From an uncultured Bacteroidales bacterium (GTDB lineage: Bacteria; Bacteroidota; Bacteroidia; Bacteroidales; P3): 55,466 nt of DNA. The position numbers and the translations under genes are program-made. This document shows positions 1 through 8,396 of the stretch, piece after piece (positions within the stretch are counted from its first letter, which is position 1; each line of letters starts with the position of its first letter). Below the pieces are notes generated by a model. The model saw nothing but the letters and a program-made list of their open reading frames with translations. It did not search any database and had not been told where the DNA came from. Location: contig CALUHO010000018.1 of the NCBI GenBank assembly GCA_944320465.1, positions 1 through 55,466 of the forward strand, given 5' to 3'.

Positions 1-110
1 ATGCTCATGAAACGGCATCAACGGATCGCACCTTTGTTCTCTGATGGTTTTTGGGTGACACGGTGACGAAGTCAGGAAAAAGGCAAAGAAAGAGAAATTT
101 GTTGAAATCA

Positions 111-136
111 CCCCCCGAAAACCGTTTTTTGGGGGG
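111..136. repeat. Inverted repeat upstream of integrase fragment
   Basis: CCCCCCGAAAA at 111-121 pairs with the T/G-rich arm at 126-136, giving an 11-bp stem with one G-T pair and a 4-base loop. It sits 20 bases before the integrase start. It could be a terminator-like structure or an end-proximal recognition site of the element. Confidence 0.5.
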
Positions 137-155
137 CGGGAAGTGGTAAAAAGCG

Positions 156-758
156 ATGGCAGTACGCAAGAACTACAGGGCGGACAATACGTACCTGATA
201 AGCAACGACAGCACCGATAACCCGAAATTAGGGGCGAAAGTGTTGAGCGATGGCCGGGAAAGCCTGTATCTTGATTTCTATTTGGGCTATGAGATGGCCG
301 TAAGTAAGACGGGCAAGGAATACAAACGGGTAAACATTAAACGTGAGTTTCTGAAGCTCTATACATGGCAAGCCCCACGGACACCGGAAGAGAGGCAGAG
401 GAACAAGGAAACATTAGAACTGGCAAAGAAGATACGTTTTGAACGGGGGCAACAGCTGTTGGAGACGGCCAACGGCTACAGGTTGAAGAAATCCGATGAT
501 TTGAATTTCATTGATTGGCTTTGGGCGTATCATGACAGCTACACCAAAGCGGACAAAAGGATGATAAAACAGGCCTGTACATGCTTTACGGATTTCCTTG
601 CCGATACGGAAGAATATGCCAAGTACTCCAAGCGGATGAAGCCGCAGCAGCTCACGAGGGAGATGCTGGAGGACTTTACGGAATACTTGAAGCACCGATT
701 CACGGGGGAAGGGCCGCACACCGTATTTGCCGGGTGCACCAGGCCAGCCGTGGCATGA
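156..758 (+). pseudogene. Tyrosine integrase, N-terminal fragment
   Basis: The first ~190 residues read like the arm-binding and SAM-like core-binding domains of Bacteroidota tyrosine recombinases: a beta-rich start with LYLDFY, then a helical region ending in LEDFTEYLKHRFTGEGPHT. The catalytic domain with its Arg, His and Tyr residues is missing. After about base 720 the reading frame runs into sequence belonging to an ADP-ribosylglycohydrolase and stops at 758. The protein cannot recombine DNA. Full-length relatives are about 400 residues. The truncation marks one edge of the inserted cargo. Confidence 0.75.
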
Positions 759-1323
759 TGAAACCTTACAATAGTTGTGGCAACGGCAGTGCCATGTGTG
801 TGGATTCGGTGGGCTGGGCTTGCGACACCAAAGAAGAGGTGCTGCAAAAGGCCAAAGCGTCGGCCGAGTGCACGCACAATCATCCCGAAGGCATCAAAGG
901 GGCGCAAGCCACTGCCCTCAGCATCTTTATGGCACGCTACGGCGACAATAAGGCGACCATCCGTAATACCTCTCCCGCGAATTTGCTTACGACCTCAGCC
1001 TGACGGTGGACGAAATCCGCCCTCGCTACTCGCGGGGCGGCATGGACGGTGTGAGCAATGGCGGCACTTGTCAAGGCAGTGTGTCCCAAGCCATCGTCTG
1101 CGCCCTCGATGCCCACAGTTTCGAAAATGCCATCCGCAATGCCGTGTCCATAGGCGGCGATTCTGACACCATAGCCTGCATAACGGGGAGCATTGCCGAG
1201 GCATCATACGGAGTGTCGCAGAATATGCGCGAGCAAGGGCTGGGCTATTTGCCCGAGGAACTTAAGGAGATGGAGGAACGGTTTGAGGAGAAGTATGGGG
1301 CGGGGGATGAGTGTGCAGGATAA
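737..1323 (+). pseudogene. ADP-ribosylglycohydrolase, 5'-truncated and frameshifted
   Basis: Family hallmarks are split over two frames: PYNSCGNGSAM, CTHNHPEGIKGAQA and ARYGDNKATIR, then EFAYDLSLTVDEIRPRY and the metal-binding SIGGDSDT. At about 963 one base (a G that would make Arg-Glu-Tyr-Leu) is missing, and this moves the frame. The N-terminal portion with the first Asp metal ligands is absent because the gene begins at the junction with the integrase fragment. Such enzymes remove ADP-ribose from proteins, or act on related substrates. This copy is dead. Its end overlaps the start of the next gene, suggesting it was once the first gene of the DUF262 operon. Confidence 0.8.
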
Positions 1324-3190
1324 TACTAAGGATGATAATAGTACTTTAAAACAAAAGTTGAAAATGACAGTAGAAGACGTAAAAGGATACCTAAGAGAAT
1401 CGCAGACAATTAGTATCCACGAACTATGCGATAAGGGATTCAACTTTATTATTCCATCCTACCAAAGAGGCTTTAGATGGACTAAGGATGAAGTTGAACG
1501 ACTGATGAAGGATGTCTTGGCATATAGCCAAGAGAAAGATGGGGACTACTATTGTCTGCAACCGCTGGTGGTACGTCACATCAGCGATGGTGAGAAACAT
1601 CAATGGCGAGTGATAGACGGGCAACAACGGCTCACTACGATTTATCTGGCCCTCATATCTCTTGAGCAATATAATTGCTATATGTTGGCTTATGAAAGGG
1701 ACGATATCTTAACAAAAATGTTTGATGAGCGCAAGCGGCTTGACAAAGATGATAATTGTGAGATCTATCATCTTGTCACGGCCAAGGAAGTTATTGATAG
1801 CTTTATCAAAACGAACAAGACTAAGTGTGGCTCGTTGAAAGATAACATACTGGACAAGTGTCGGTTCATATTGTACGTGATGAAAGAAGACAATGCTTCA
1901 TCTAATGATGAATTAGACAAAATTGAACATGACCTTTTCAATCACCTTAATTCTGGAAAAATTCCGCTTACCGAGAGCGAACTGATTAAGGCTCTATTCT
2001 TGCACAACATAGGCGAGAGAGAGCAGGTCAAAGAAGTGAAACAGATCTCTATGGCCGAAGAATTGGATGCGATGGAACGCACACTTCGAAAAGATGAGAT
2101 GTGGTTTTTCTTGGCCGGGGATAGTCCCAAACCATCCAGTTGCATCGACTACCTGTACAAGGTGTGGTTTATCTCACAAAATGGATCGTTGCCTAACAAC
2201 ATTGACAATCCAATCTTCTCATCCTTGGAAGACCGAATCTCAGCAGGACCGCAAATGTGGTTGGAACAATGGGATGAGATTAGGAAATGTTTCTATACAA
2301 TCACTGGTTGGTATGATGATCCTTTGATGTACAATCTGATTGGATACTTAGAGGGACGCAAAGTGCAAAAAGACTATTCGAAAGACCGTGCTCAATTCCA
2401 TGAAGTATTACTCGCCGACCTTTATGGTTATGCGACTAACAAGAATGAAAGTGGGCATCTGCCTACTAAAAAAGAATTCCTGAAGTACATTAAGGGAAAA
2501 TGTCTGGAATCCATACCAAAAGAAGTGCAGAGGATACGTTATGATAATGACAAGAACGCTGTCTTTAATACACTATTTCTTGTGAACATCGCTATGATGA
2601 TTAACAACAAGAATAGCCAGCAGAGCACTGAGAAAGGCAAGGCAACAGGGAAGGGCAGTGAGACCAAAATCAGTAGATTCCCGTTTCACGTATTCCACAC
2701 ATTGAACTGGAATGTAGAACACATTTCGCCACGAGCCCCTCAAGATAAGTCAAAGTTATATAACCAACTTTGTGAACTATTGAATGAATATGAAAATACA
2801 CTCCCTGGTGAAGTTGGGGAACTATACAAGAAGATGGGCAATTACAAGGACAATCTGGATGCTTTGGATAATGACAGTGAATATCTTGAGTTGTTGCGTA
2901 AACTTGTACCCGACAAGGATGAAGTTAATGAGATCAAGAACCTGACCTTGCTAACGGAGCATGACAATAAGGGCATAGGAAATAAATTCTATTTTGACAA
3001 AAGAAACAAACTGAATGAGTACCAAGCGCAAGGAAGCTTTATCCCTGCGGCAACGTTGAACGTGTTCAGCAAATGGTATACGAAGCACCCCGATGGATAT
3101 GTCCTGTGGGGGAGCAAGGACCAAGAGGCGTATGAGCAAGCTATCTTTGACACGATAACCAACTTTAAGGATTACTGTAATGAAGAATAA
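1307..3190 (+). CDS. DUF262/DUF1524 protein (GmrSD-like)
   Basis: About 627 residues. The N-terminal DUF262 domain shows IPSYQRGFRWTKDEVERL and the signature VIDGQQRLTTIYL, a ParB/Srx-like fold that in GmrS binds or hydrolyses nucleotides. The C-terminal DUF1524 region shows WNVEHISPRAPQ, the HNH-type nuclease motif, and NLTLLTEHDNKGIGNK. This is the fused GmrS-GmrD layout of type IV restriction enzymes, which cut modified (for example glucosylated) phage DNA. ATG at 1307 overlaps the upstream relic by 17 bases; ATG at 1364 is a plausible alternative. It overlaps the following DUF262 gene by 11 bases, so the two are probably translated together. AT-rich composition suggests acquisition. The restriction role is inferred from the family. 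Confidence 0.8.
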   Translation: MSVQDNTKDDNSTLKQKLKMTVEDVKGYLRESQTISIHELCDKGFNFIIPSYQRGFRWTKDEVERLMKDVLAYSQEKDGDYYCLQPLVVRHISDGEKHQWRVIDGQQRLTTIYLALISLEQYNCYMLAYERDDILTKMFDERKRLDKDDNCEIYHLVTAKEVIDSFIKTNKTKCGSLKDNILDKCRFILYVMKEDNASSNDELDKIEHDLFNHLNSGKIPLTESELIKALFLHNIGEREQVKEVKQISMAEELDAMERTLRKDEMWFFLAGDSPKPSSCIDYLYKVWFISQNGSLPNNIDNPIFSSLEDRISAGPQMWLEQWDEIRKCFYTITGWYDDPLMYNLIGYLEGRKVQKDYSKDRAQFHEVLLADLYGYATNKNESGHLPTKKEFLKYIKGKCLESIPKEVQRIRYDNDKNAVFNTLFLVNIAMMINNKNSQQSTEKGKATGKGSETKISRFPFHVFHTLNWNVEHISPRAPQDKSKLYNQLCELLNEYENTLPGEVGELYKKMGNYKDNLDALDNDSEYLELLRKLVPDKDEVNEIKNLTLLTEHDNKGIGNKFYFDKRNKLNEYQAQGSFIPAATLNVFSKWYTKHPDGYVLWGSKDQEAYEQAIFDTITNFKDYCNEE

Positions 3191-5552
3191 CGAGATGACA
3201 CTTCGCGGATTATTCCAAGAAGATAAGTACGACTACATTTACATTCCCCGCATACAGCGTGACTATGCGCAGGGAAGGGACAATGACGAAGTAAACATTA
3301 TTCGAGAAAACTTACTTGATGATGTGGCGAAAATGAAACCGTTGTCATGGGGAATTATATTTGGCGTTTCAGAAGAAAGAAAGTTCGAAGACGGCACAAA
3401 AAGAAAATGCTTCATACCCGTGGACGGCCAACAACGTCTCACCACACTTTATCTCCTATACCTATATGGCGATAAGCACCATCATCTTTCATTTAAATAT
3501 TTGGACAAATTCAACTATGAAACCCGAAACACATCCAAAGATTTCATCCGTGCAATCGTCGAGAATTGGGATGGAGAAAGTGAAACTGTGGCAACGCTAA
3601 AGGATCATATCATGAATCAAGGATGGTTCCTGAGTTATTGGCAACTTGATCCTACTGTCGATGCCATGCTCAATATGCTTAACGCCATAGATTACCGATT
3701 TAGAGACAGTATCCACGTGGAAGTATTTAGAAATCTTGACCATATCAGCTTTGAATTCCTTGATTTGGAGAATTTCAAGTTGAACGAGACTCTTTATCTT
3801 AAAATGAATTCTCGTGGACGCAAATTGTCACAATTCGATCGTATCAAGTCTGAATTGGACAAGATTCTTCCCACCCAGCAAAACGACTCAGGTCGTTTTG
3901 ACCTGTATGGTGATGAGTATCTTAATCTTACATGGCCTTTCGCACAGAAATGGAGATATTGCATGGACAGAAAATGGAGCGACTTGTTTTGGGACAAGGA
4001 ACAACATTCGTTCGACATTTCATTCCTTTCTTTCTTGGCGAACTACCTGATAGGATGTGCAGGTAAGGATTACGCCTATGCAGATAAGCTGTTGGCGATT
4101 GACTACAAGGATTCTGACTTTTTCCTTCCATGGAAGTATTTTGAGGGGGTACTTGGCGACTATGACCAGAAATATCTTGAAGAGATTGCAGCCATTCTCA
4201 ACAAGCTTGTATCCAATCGTGAGAAAGGCATCGTCAAGGAGCTAATAGCCATAGCCGATACTTTTCCTAAAAGGGCAAAGCAATTCGGGCTTCTTTGTTT
4301 CCAAGGAACGGATTATACATCTGCTGAATTTAAAGAGTGGAAAAGATTCATCACGAATTATGCCACCAATACCGTGAACGACAAAGATTCGTTCTTCAAC
4401 TTTGCCAAACGAATAAAGGATGAGTTCGCCCATCATTCAACGGCAATTCTGACATATCTTTCTTCGCGGTACAATCCCGATAAATCGGATGACAGATTGC
4501 AGTTGAGCGAAGAATACTTTAAGGCGTATATCATCCTGCAAGACCGAGGCCAAGGCAGTGAATTGGAAAAGAAGATAAAAGAAGCAGAAAGGCATCCACT
4601 GTTGGCTGGCCGCCTTCGTCCGCTCATCACGGATAATAACAAATTTGACATTGAATCATTCCTGTCTATCTGGCGACATTTCATCGAATGGTTTGGCGAA
4701 CGAGGAGATGCGCTTAATTTCAAAGAAGGTGATAATGAATCGTTGAACCGAAGATCTGAATTTGCCAGGGCTTTTATGACGCGCCTCACGCAACGTAACC
4801 AATTATTTGACAACCACAAGATACTATGTTTTTCCGATTCAGGATTAAGGGAAAACTTGAGATACCAATACTTTGAGCCAGTATTCAGAGCTTGCTTGCT
4901 TTCTGACAATCTATTTGAAGTGGTTGAATTGTCTTGGTCAAACGACAATGACATCGAATGCATTCAGGCCAAAAAGGCTTTATTGCAACCTGGCGTGATA
5001 GAAGGCATATTGTCTCGTGGCAAAGCTGAAGAATCGAGATTCCAATGGTATCGTAACACCTTGTGCCTATTCCCATACAATGGAAAATCAACTGATAATA
5101 GAATTGGATTTGACCGTATTAATGACAATCCAGCATGGACAAGAAACCGGAATCAAACCCTTGCTTACCTCATAGGGGAATCGTTCAACGTACTAAATAA
5201 ACCTGTTTCTAAAGACAAAAATGTTCCCTTGTGGTGGGGTAACGACATTCGTTTTACGTTTACTGATGCTGGTACATCCATACAGCTTATGTGGAATGCA
5301 GATTACAACATTGGAATCATTCATGAAGATTGGACTTGGATTAAACGGCAGCATATGGAAGAAGGACAGAATGAGAATTTCCTTTTTAATGCTGTCGGTA
5401 AAAGTAAGGAAGAAATCAAAGATGAAATAATGAAGATGATAAACGAGTACAGGGATACTATGCTCAAAGTTGCGGAACCTGTTATAGAACAGCTGTCTAA
5501 GTACAGCTTGCCGAGCAACACGGGAGATTTGGCCCGATGGAAGAAGCCCTAA
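3180..5552 (+). CDS. Large second DUF262 protein
   Basis: 790 residues. The N-terminus has YIPRIQRDYAQGR and FIPVDGQQRLTTLYLL, followed by LYLKMNSRGRKLSQFDRIKS, the usual second DUF262 motif. No DUF1524/HNH motif is visible in the long helical C-terminal part, so it looks like a GmrS-type subunit without its own nuclease. Its start lies inside the end of the preceding gene, which does carry the nuclease motif, so the pair may form one complex with two different sensor subunits. The last ~10 codons (from about 5520) are GC-rich like the downstream module. The original C-terminus may have been replaced at the insertion junction. Confidence 0.75.
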   Translation: MKNNEMTLRGLFQEDKYDYIYIPRIQRDYAQGRDNDEVNIIRENLLDDVAKMKPLSWGIIFGVSEERKFEDGTKRKCFIPVDGQQRLTTLYLLYLYGDKHHHLSFKYLDKFNYETRNTSKDFIRAIVENWDGESETVATLKDHIMNQGWFLSYWQLDPTVDAMLNMLNAIDYRFRDSIHVEVFRNLDHISFEFLDLENFKLNETLYLKMNSRGRKLSQFDRIKSELDKILPTQQNDSGRFDLYGDEYLNLTWPFAQKWRYCMDRKWSDLFWDKEQHSFDISFLSFLANYLIGCAGKDYAYADKLLAIDYKDSDFFLPWKYFEGVLGDYDQKYLEEIAAILNKLVSNREKGIVKELIAIADTFPKRAKQFGLLCFQGTDYTSAEFKEWKRFITNYATNTVNDKDSFFNFAKRIKDEFAHHSTAILTYLSSRYNPDKSDDRLQLSEEYFKAYIILQDRGQGSELEKKIKEAERHPLLAGRLRPLITDNNKFDIESFLSIWRHFIEWFGERGDALNFKEGDNESLNRRSEFARAFMTRLTQRNQLFDNHKILCFSDSGLRENLRYQYFEPVFRACLLSDNLFEVVELSWSNDNDIECIQAKKALLQPGVIEGILSRGKAEESRFQWYRNTLCLFPYNGKSTDNRIGFDRINDNPAWTRNRNQTLAYLIGESFNVLNKPVSKDKNVPLWWGNDIRFTFTDAGTSIQLMWNADYNIGIIHEDWTWIKRQHMEEGQNENFLFNAVGKSKEEIKDEIMKMINEYRDTMLKVAEPVIEQLSKYSLPSNTGDLARWKKP

Positions 5553-5971
5553 GGGGGAAGGACGGCAAACAGTGGTTTTACCTCAACACCCCAAGGCGTA
5601 CCGGGGAAGGGTTGCCGGAATTTTACCTACAGGCACGCAGCGGCCTGAACATTTCCGGGCTTTTCCGGCTGATGGCGGGCAACGGGACACCCACGCGGAC
5701 CTTTTACGGCTATCCAAACCGGAAGAGGGAAACGGACGGGATAAAACCCATACAAAATCCGTTTTATCCGTCACATGTGGATGATGCGTTCATTATCCAA
5801 TTCCGGGAGCTTTCAAACGCCCCCACGGGGATTTTGATGGTGTCCCTTGGCGGATGCAGGCTAAGAGCCAAAGAGGCGGCAATCCTGTACTACAGGAAGG
5901 AGATGGCGGAAGCGCTGGAACGCCTGAAAACGTCCCCGGACTTAACGAGCGGCCATGTTCCTGGGGTATGA
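5537..5971 (+). CDS. Hypothetical protein ahead of rep
   Basis: 144 residues, not recognised. The composition is mixed alpha/beta, with an aromatic-rich first half (WFYLNTPRR, FYLQARSGLNISGLFRLM) and a helical C-terminus. GC-rich like the following rep gene, which it overlaps by 17 bases, so the two are probably co-transcribed and translationally coupled. It begins within the last codons of the DUF262 gene, so the native start could be downstream or lost. A helper of replication initiation is possible from position only. Confidence 0.55.
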   Translation: MEEALRGKDGKQWFYLNTPRRTGEGLPEFYLQARSGLNISGLFRLMAGNGTPTRTFYGYPNRKRETDGIKPIQNPFYPSHVDDAFIIQFRELSNAPTGILMVSLGGCRLRAKEAAILYYRKEMAEALERLKTSPDLTSGHVPGV

Positions 5972-6881
5972 TACGGTACGGTTGTGGCTACCCTACAGCG
6001 GGGACACGCGACCGGGGGCGGAATACTGGGAGCAAGCCCAACGCCTTGGGGGCCGGATTGGGCATGACAAAAAGGGGCGGCAAATGGCAACGTTGCCCCT
6101 TGGGAACATCCAAGCGGCTTTCATGGCCGGGGGCTTGTCGATACGTGGCAGCATTGCGCGGTACGCACACGGGGAAAACCTCAGCGGCATTTTGCCGGGG
6201 GATGTGCCGGAAGTGCTGGCCGAGCTGTCGGAGCGGCTGGAGGCGAACTTGATGCAGGCCAAAGCCACCCGGATAGATGCGGCCTTGTCCGTGGAGGTGC
6301 GGAACCCGGCCAGGGAATACCTTGGAATGCTTGGAAGCATGCCCCGCAAAGCAAAAAGCACGTCGGGGGATACGGTGTACTACCAAACCAAGAAACGGGG
6401 CAAGGTTCTGGCCTTTTACGACAAGGGGGCGGAGATGCAGGCCAAGGGGAAGATTCACCCCGGCCACTGGCTGAGGTACGAGCTACGGTTATCCAAACCG
6501 GGGGAATCCTTGGGCGGTGCGGTAACGGGGGCGGATTTGGCCGAGGGCTGGCCGCTGGAACGGATGGCGGCGATGATGTGGAAAGAATACAAAGCAATAA
6601 CAAAACAGGATACGATGAAAGCACCTACGGGAATAAGGACAGCCGGGGAAGGCAAAGCGTACTGCCGTGGCGTGATAATGCGGGCGGCTTTGCAATCCGG
6701 CGTGGTTGGAGACCTCGTGGAGAGGGTGAGAAACAACAATCCGGGGATGGCGAGCAAGGAGCTTTATAGGATGCGCAAGGCCTTGGAAAAGGAGGCGGCA
6801 GGCTATGGGGCGGGTTCCGAGCTTGCCAACGAACTGGACGGGATATTCTCCCAAGCGTTGGGCGTTGAGGTTCCCGGTTGA
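5955..6881 (+). CDS. Gene II/X-type phage/plasmid replication initiator
   Basis: 308 residues resembling rolling-circle initiators of the filamentous phage gene II/X group. The characteristic order is ATRIDAALSVEV, a segment with DTVYYQTKKR, then VLAFYDKGAEMQAKG and HWLRYELRLS, and a basic helical C-terminus. Such proteins nick one strand at a double-strand origin and stay covalently linked through a tyrosine; I cannot assign the catalytic tyrosine with certainty. A terminator-like hairpin and an origin-like palindrome follow within 300 bases, and iterons within 1.5 kb, which supports a self-contained replicon. No phage structural genes are present, so I favour a plasmid-like or integrative element over a filamentous prophage. 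Confidence 0.75.
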   Translation: MFLGYDTVRLWLPYSGDTRPGAEYWEQAQRLGGRIGHDKKGRQMATLPLGNIQAAFMAGGLSIRGSIARYAHGENLSGILPGDVPEVLAELSERLEANLMQAKATRIDAALSVEVRNPAREYLGMLGSMPRKAKSTSGDTVYYQTKKRGKVLAFYDKGAEMQAKGKIHPGHWLRYELRLSKPGESLGGAVTGADLAEGWPLERMAAMMWKEYKAITKQDTMKAPTGIRTAGEGKAYCRGVIMRAALQSGVVGDLVERVRNNNPGMASKELYRMRKALEKEAAGYGAGSELANELDGIFSQALGVEVPG

Positions 6882-7404
6882 CCCGATAGGGGTAGAAATA
6901 CCCACGATTTGGGGCGTACCCCCCTACCCGACCGGAAGCCGCCGGAAGCGGCGACCATGAAGCCCGGTAATCCGCGCAAGAAAGGCGGTTTGCCGGGTTT
7001 TCTTTTCCGGGGTGGAGGTATTTCCGCACTGGTTAAAAAAGGCGGAATCACGCCCCGCAGAAACGACCGACCGGGGGAGGGAAACGGGACATTTTGGAGG
7101 GGAAAACGGGGGCTTTCGGGTACGTTTTCCGGGGGTGTCCAAAAACGGCTTTCTACCCCCATTATTATAATAAGGGTAGAAATGCCCCAAATCTTGGGTA
7201 TCGGGGTATACGTTTTTTGGGTGGTTTGCGCGAGGGGTTCAAGCCCCCGCAGCCCGGCAGGGCTGACAAGAAAAAAAATATAAATTTCAGTCCCCCCCGA
7301 AGTTGTCTTTTTGGCTTAGGTCGCAGGGCGCAGCCCTGATTCAAAGCCAAAAAGCAACTTGCAAGGGACGCAGCCCGCAAGGGCTGGGATGAAAAGACGG
7401 GTAT
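6882..7404. other. Non-coding origin-like region with repeated hairpins
   Basis: No convincing gene. The region holds GGGTAGAAATACCC at 6890-6903, and a perfect 9-bp inverted repeat TTTCTACCC/GGGTAGAAA (7150-7158, 7174-7182) around an AT-only core, so the same GGGTAGAAA word occurs twice. Three hairpins of related sequence follow: CAGCCC-GGCA-GGGCTG (7250-7265), CAGGGC-gca-GCCCTG (7324-7338) and CAGCCC-gcaa-GGGCTG (7371-7386). The middle one is nested in an 18-base imperfect inverted repeat (7300-7317 with 7343-7360). Placement directly after rep fits a double-strand and/or single-strand origin. Confidence 0.55.
6963..7006 (+). terminator. Rho-independent terminator after rep
   Basis: CCCGG (6963-6967) pairs with CCGGG (6993-6997), with a second internal stem CCGC/GCGG, and TTTTCTTTT follows immediately. 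It lies 80 bases past the rep stop codon. Confidence 0.6.
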
Positions 7405-7719
7405 ATGACAAAAGAAAGGGTTGGAACGATGCAGCGAGATGACAGAGAGGGACAAGGGAGCCGGGGTGTCCCTTCCGGCTGGGATGAAGCCCGATTACAG
7501 GACTGGGGCAACACCGGGCTACCGGAACGGGAACTGCCGGAGGACTGGGCAAATGCCAAGTTCCCGGAATGGGACACGGCAAAAATCATGGAGGATTGGG
7601 CCGCTATCGAGTTTCCGGAGTGGGATAACGCCCGCTTCCCGGATTGGGGTACAGCCATGCCGGAAGAATGGAATACCACCCGCAAAGTTGAGTTTTCCGG
7701 GCCTGTAAAAAAGAGTTGA
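7405..7719 (+). CDS. Tryptophan-rich short-repeat protein
   Basis: 104 residues, not recognised. It is built of imperfect repeats of about 12-14 residues that keep a Pro-Glu/Asp-x-x-Trp core: LPEDWANAKF, FPEWDTAKIMEDW, FPEWDNARFPDWG, MPEEWNTT. It is acidic and Trp-rich with no signal peptide or membrane segment. Its last codons lie inside the first iteron, so coding sequence and origin repeats overlap. The DNA of the repeats (ttcccggaatggga and variants) resembles the words found between the iterons, so the coding repeats and the origin repeats may share ancestry. Function unknown; confidence that it is translated is moderate. Confidence 0.5.
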   Translation: MTKERVGTMQRDDREGQGSRGVPSGWDEARLQDWGNTGLPERELPEDWANAKFPEWDTAKIMEDWAAIEFPEWDNARFPDWGTAMPEEWNTTRKVEFSGPVKKS

Positions 7720-7897
7720 ACCACCGGGAAACACCAGTTTCCGGAATTTTCGGAGTCTATAAAAAAGGCGGTTCCCCGGACGGGGAAAAAGGGTTTCCCA
7801 ATAGGGGACACCAATTTCCCGAATTTTCCGAAGCCGTAAAAAAGGACGGTTTTCCGAGTTTTCCGAGTTTTCCGACCCTATAAAAAAGGATCGGATT

Positions 7898-8011
7898 CTA
7901 CTTGGTCGATGGTTTCGATTCTTTGCGTTCTTTGTGCATTTGGTACACAAGGCAGGCCGAACCTATGAGGCCAACGGCGATACAAACGGAGAAAACAAAA
8001 ATGAGGCCCAT
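7898..8011 (-). CDS. 37-residue membrane protein
   Basis: Short gene encoding 37 residues: an N-terminal hydrophobic helix (GLIFVFSVCIAVGLIG) followed by a basic tail (HKERKESKP). The ATG lies 6 bases after the stop codon of the upstream 69-residue membrane protein, so the two form a tight pair. The size and single helix recall phage or plasmid small membrane proteins, but no family is recognised. The tail end is next to the fourth iteron. Confidence 0.55.
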   Translation of the reverse strand: MGLIFVFSVCIAVGLIGSACLVYQMHKERKESKPSTK

Positions 8012-8017
8012 GACAAA

Positions 8018-8227
8018 CTATTTTTTTGGGTTAGAGAACGTATTGAACAGGAATCCTAACAAGGCAAGGCAGGCGGTAGCGGCAAGCCCTAAGGAGAAAA
8101 GAACGGCGTTGTTAACGCCCAATTGCATGATTCCGGCCAAGATGATGCCGCCAAACACAAGCTTGGAGAGGTCGAGGCAGTATTTGCCTGCTTCCTTGTA
8201 GTTGTCGCGTTTTGTCTCGTTATCCAT
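8018..8227 (-). CDS. Small two-helix membrane protein (DUF6722-like)
   Basis: 69 residues. A charged N-terminus (MDNETKRDNYKEAGKY) is followed by two hydrophobic helices (LVFGGIILAGIMQLG and LFSLGLAATACLALLGFLF) and a short polar tail. This resembles the DUF6722 small membrane proteins common on Bacteroidota mobile elements; that is a resemblance from memory, not a search result. The start at 8227 was preferred over upstream in-frame ATGs because the upstream extension overlaps the fifth iteron and reads as non-protein sequence. It is followed within 6 bases by the 37-residue protein. Confidence 0.65.
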   Translation of the reverse strand: MDNETKRDNYKEAGKYCLDLSKLVFGGIILAGIMQLGVNNAVLFSLGLAATACLALLGFLFNTFSNPKK

Positions 8228-8396
8228 CAGATGAGGTTTGGGAAGCAAAAGTAAACAAAATAGCATTAATAAAAAGAAAGGGCAAGCATATTGCCGATAT
8301 AGGCAAACCCGGTTCCCTGAATTTATACAATTTTCTGAGGCTATAAAAAAGGGGCTTTCCCCCAATCCGGAAAACAAGCGTTAAACGGGCGAGGAT

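Larger units (their letters stand above)
7693..8352. repeat. Five 22-bp iterons, TTTTCCGA-n4-TATAAAAAAGG type
   Basis: Direct repeats at 7693-7714, 7747-7768, 7824-7845, 7868-7889 and 8331-8352. All share TTTTC(C/T)GR, then a variable 4-5 bases, (T/C)(G/A)TAAAAAAG and usually G. Four are clustered; the fifth lies beyond the two small membrane-protein genes. Each ends in an identical TAAAAAAG block, so divergence is confined to the middle. Same-orientation repeats near a rep gene are typical of initiator-binding iterons. The T-rich side could alternatively serve as a terminator on the other strand. Confidence 0.65.

Noticed and set aside
1..66. Short reading frame starting at the first base of the window
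   Set aside because: Only 21 codons, no motif, and its upstream context is outside the window.
6909..7283. Open frame of 124 codons after rep
   Set aside because: It reads through a terminator and the origin-like hairpins, with Pro/Gly/Arg-biased composition and no domain.
7693..7889. CRISPR array
   Set aside because: Repeats are unevenly spaced (44 to 77 bases apart), with variable centres, and no cas gene is near; they fit iterons better.
7519..7950. Repetitive minus-strand frame with FFIGSEN-like repeats
   Set aside because: The peptide repeats are the direct translation of the iterons (reverse complement of TAAAAAAGG); it also overlaps the plus-strand Trp-rich gene.
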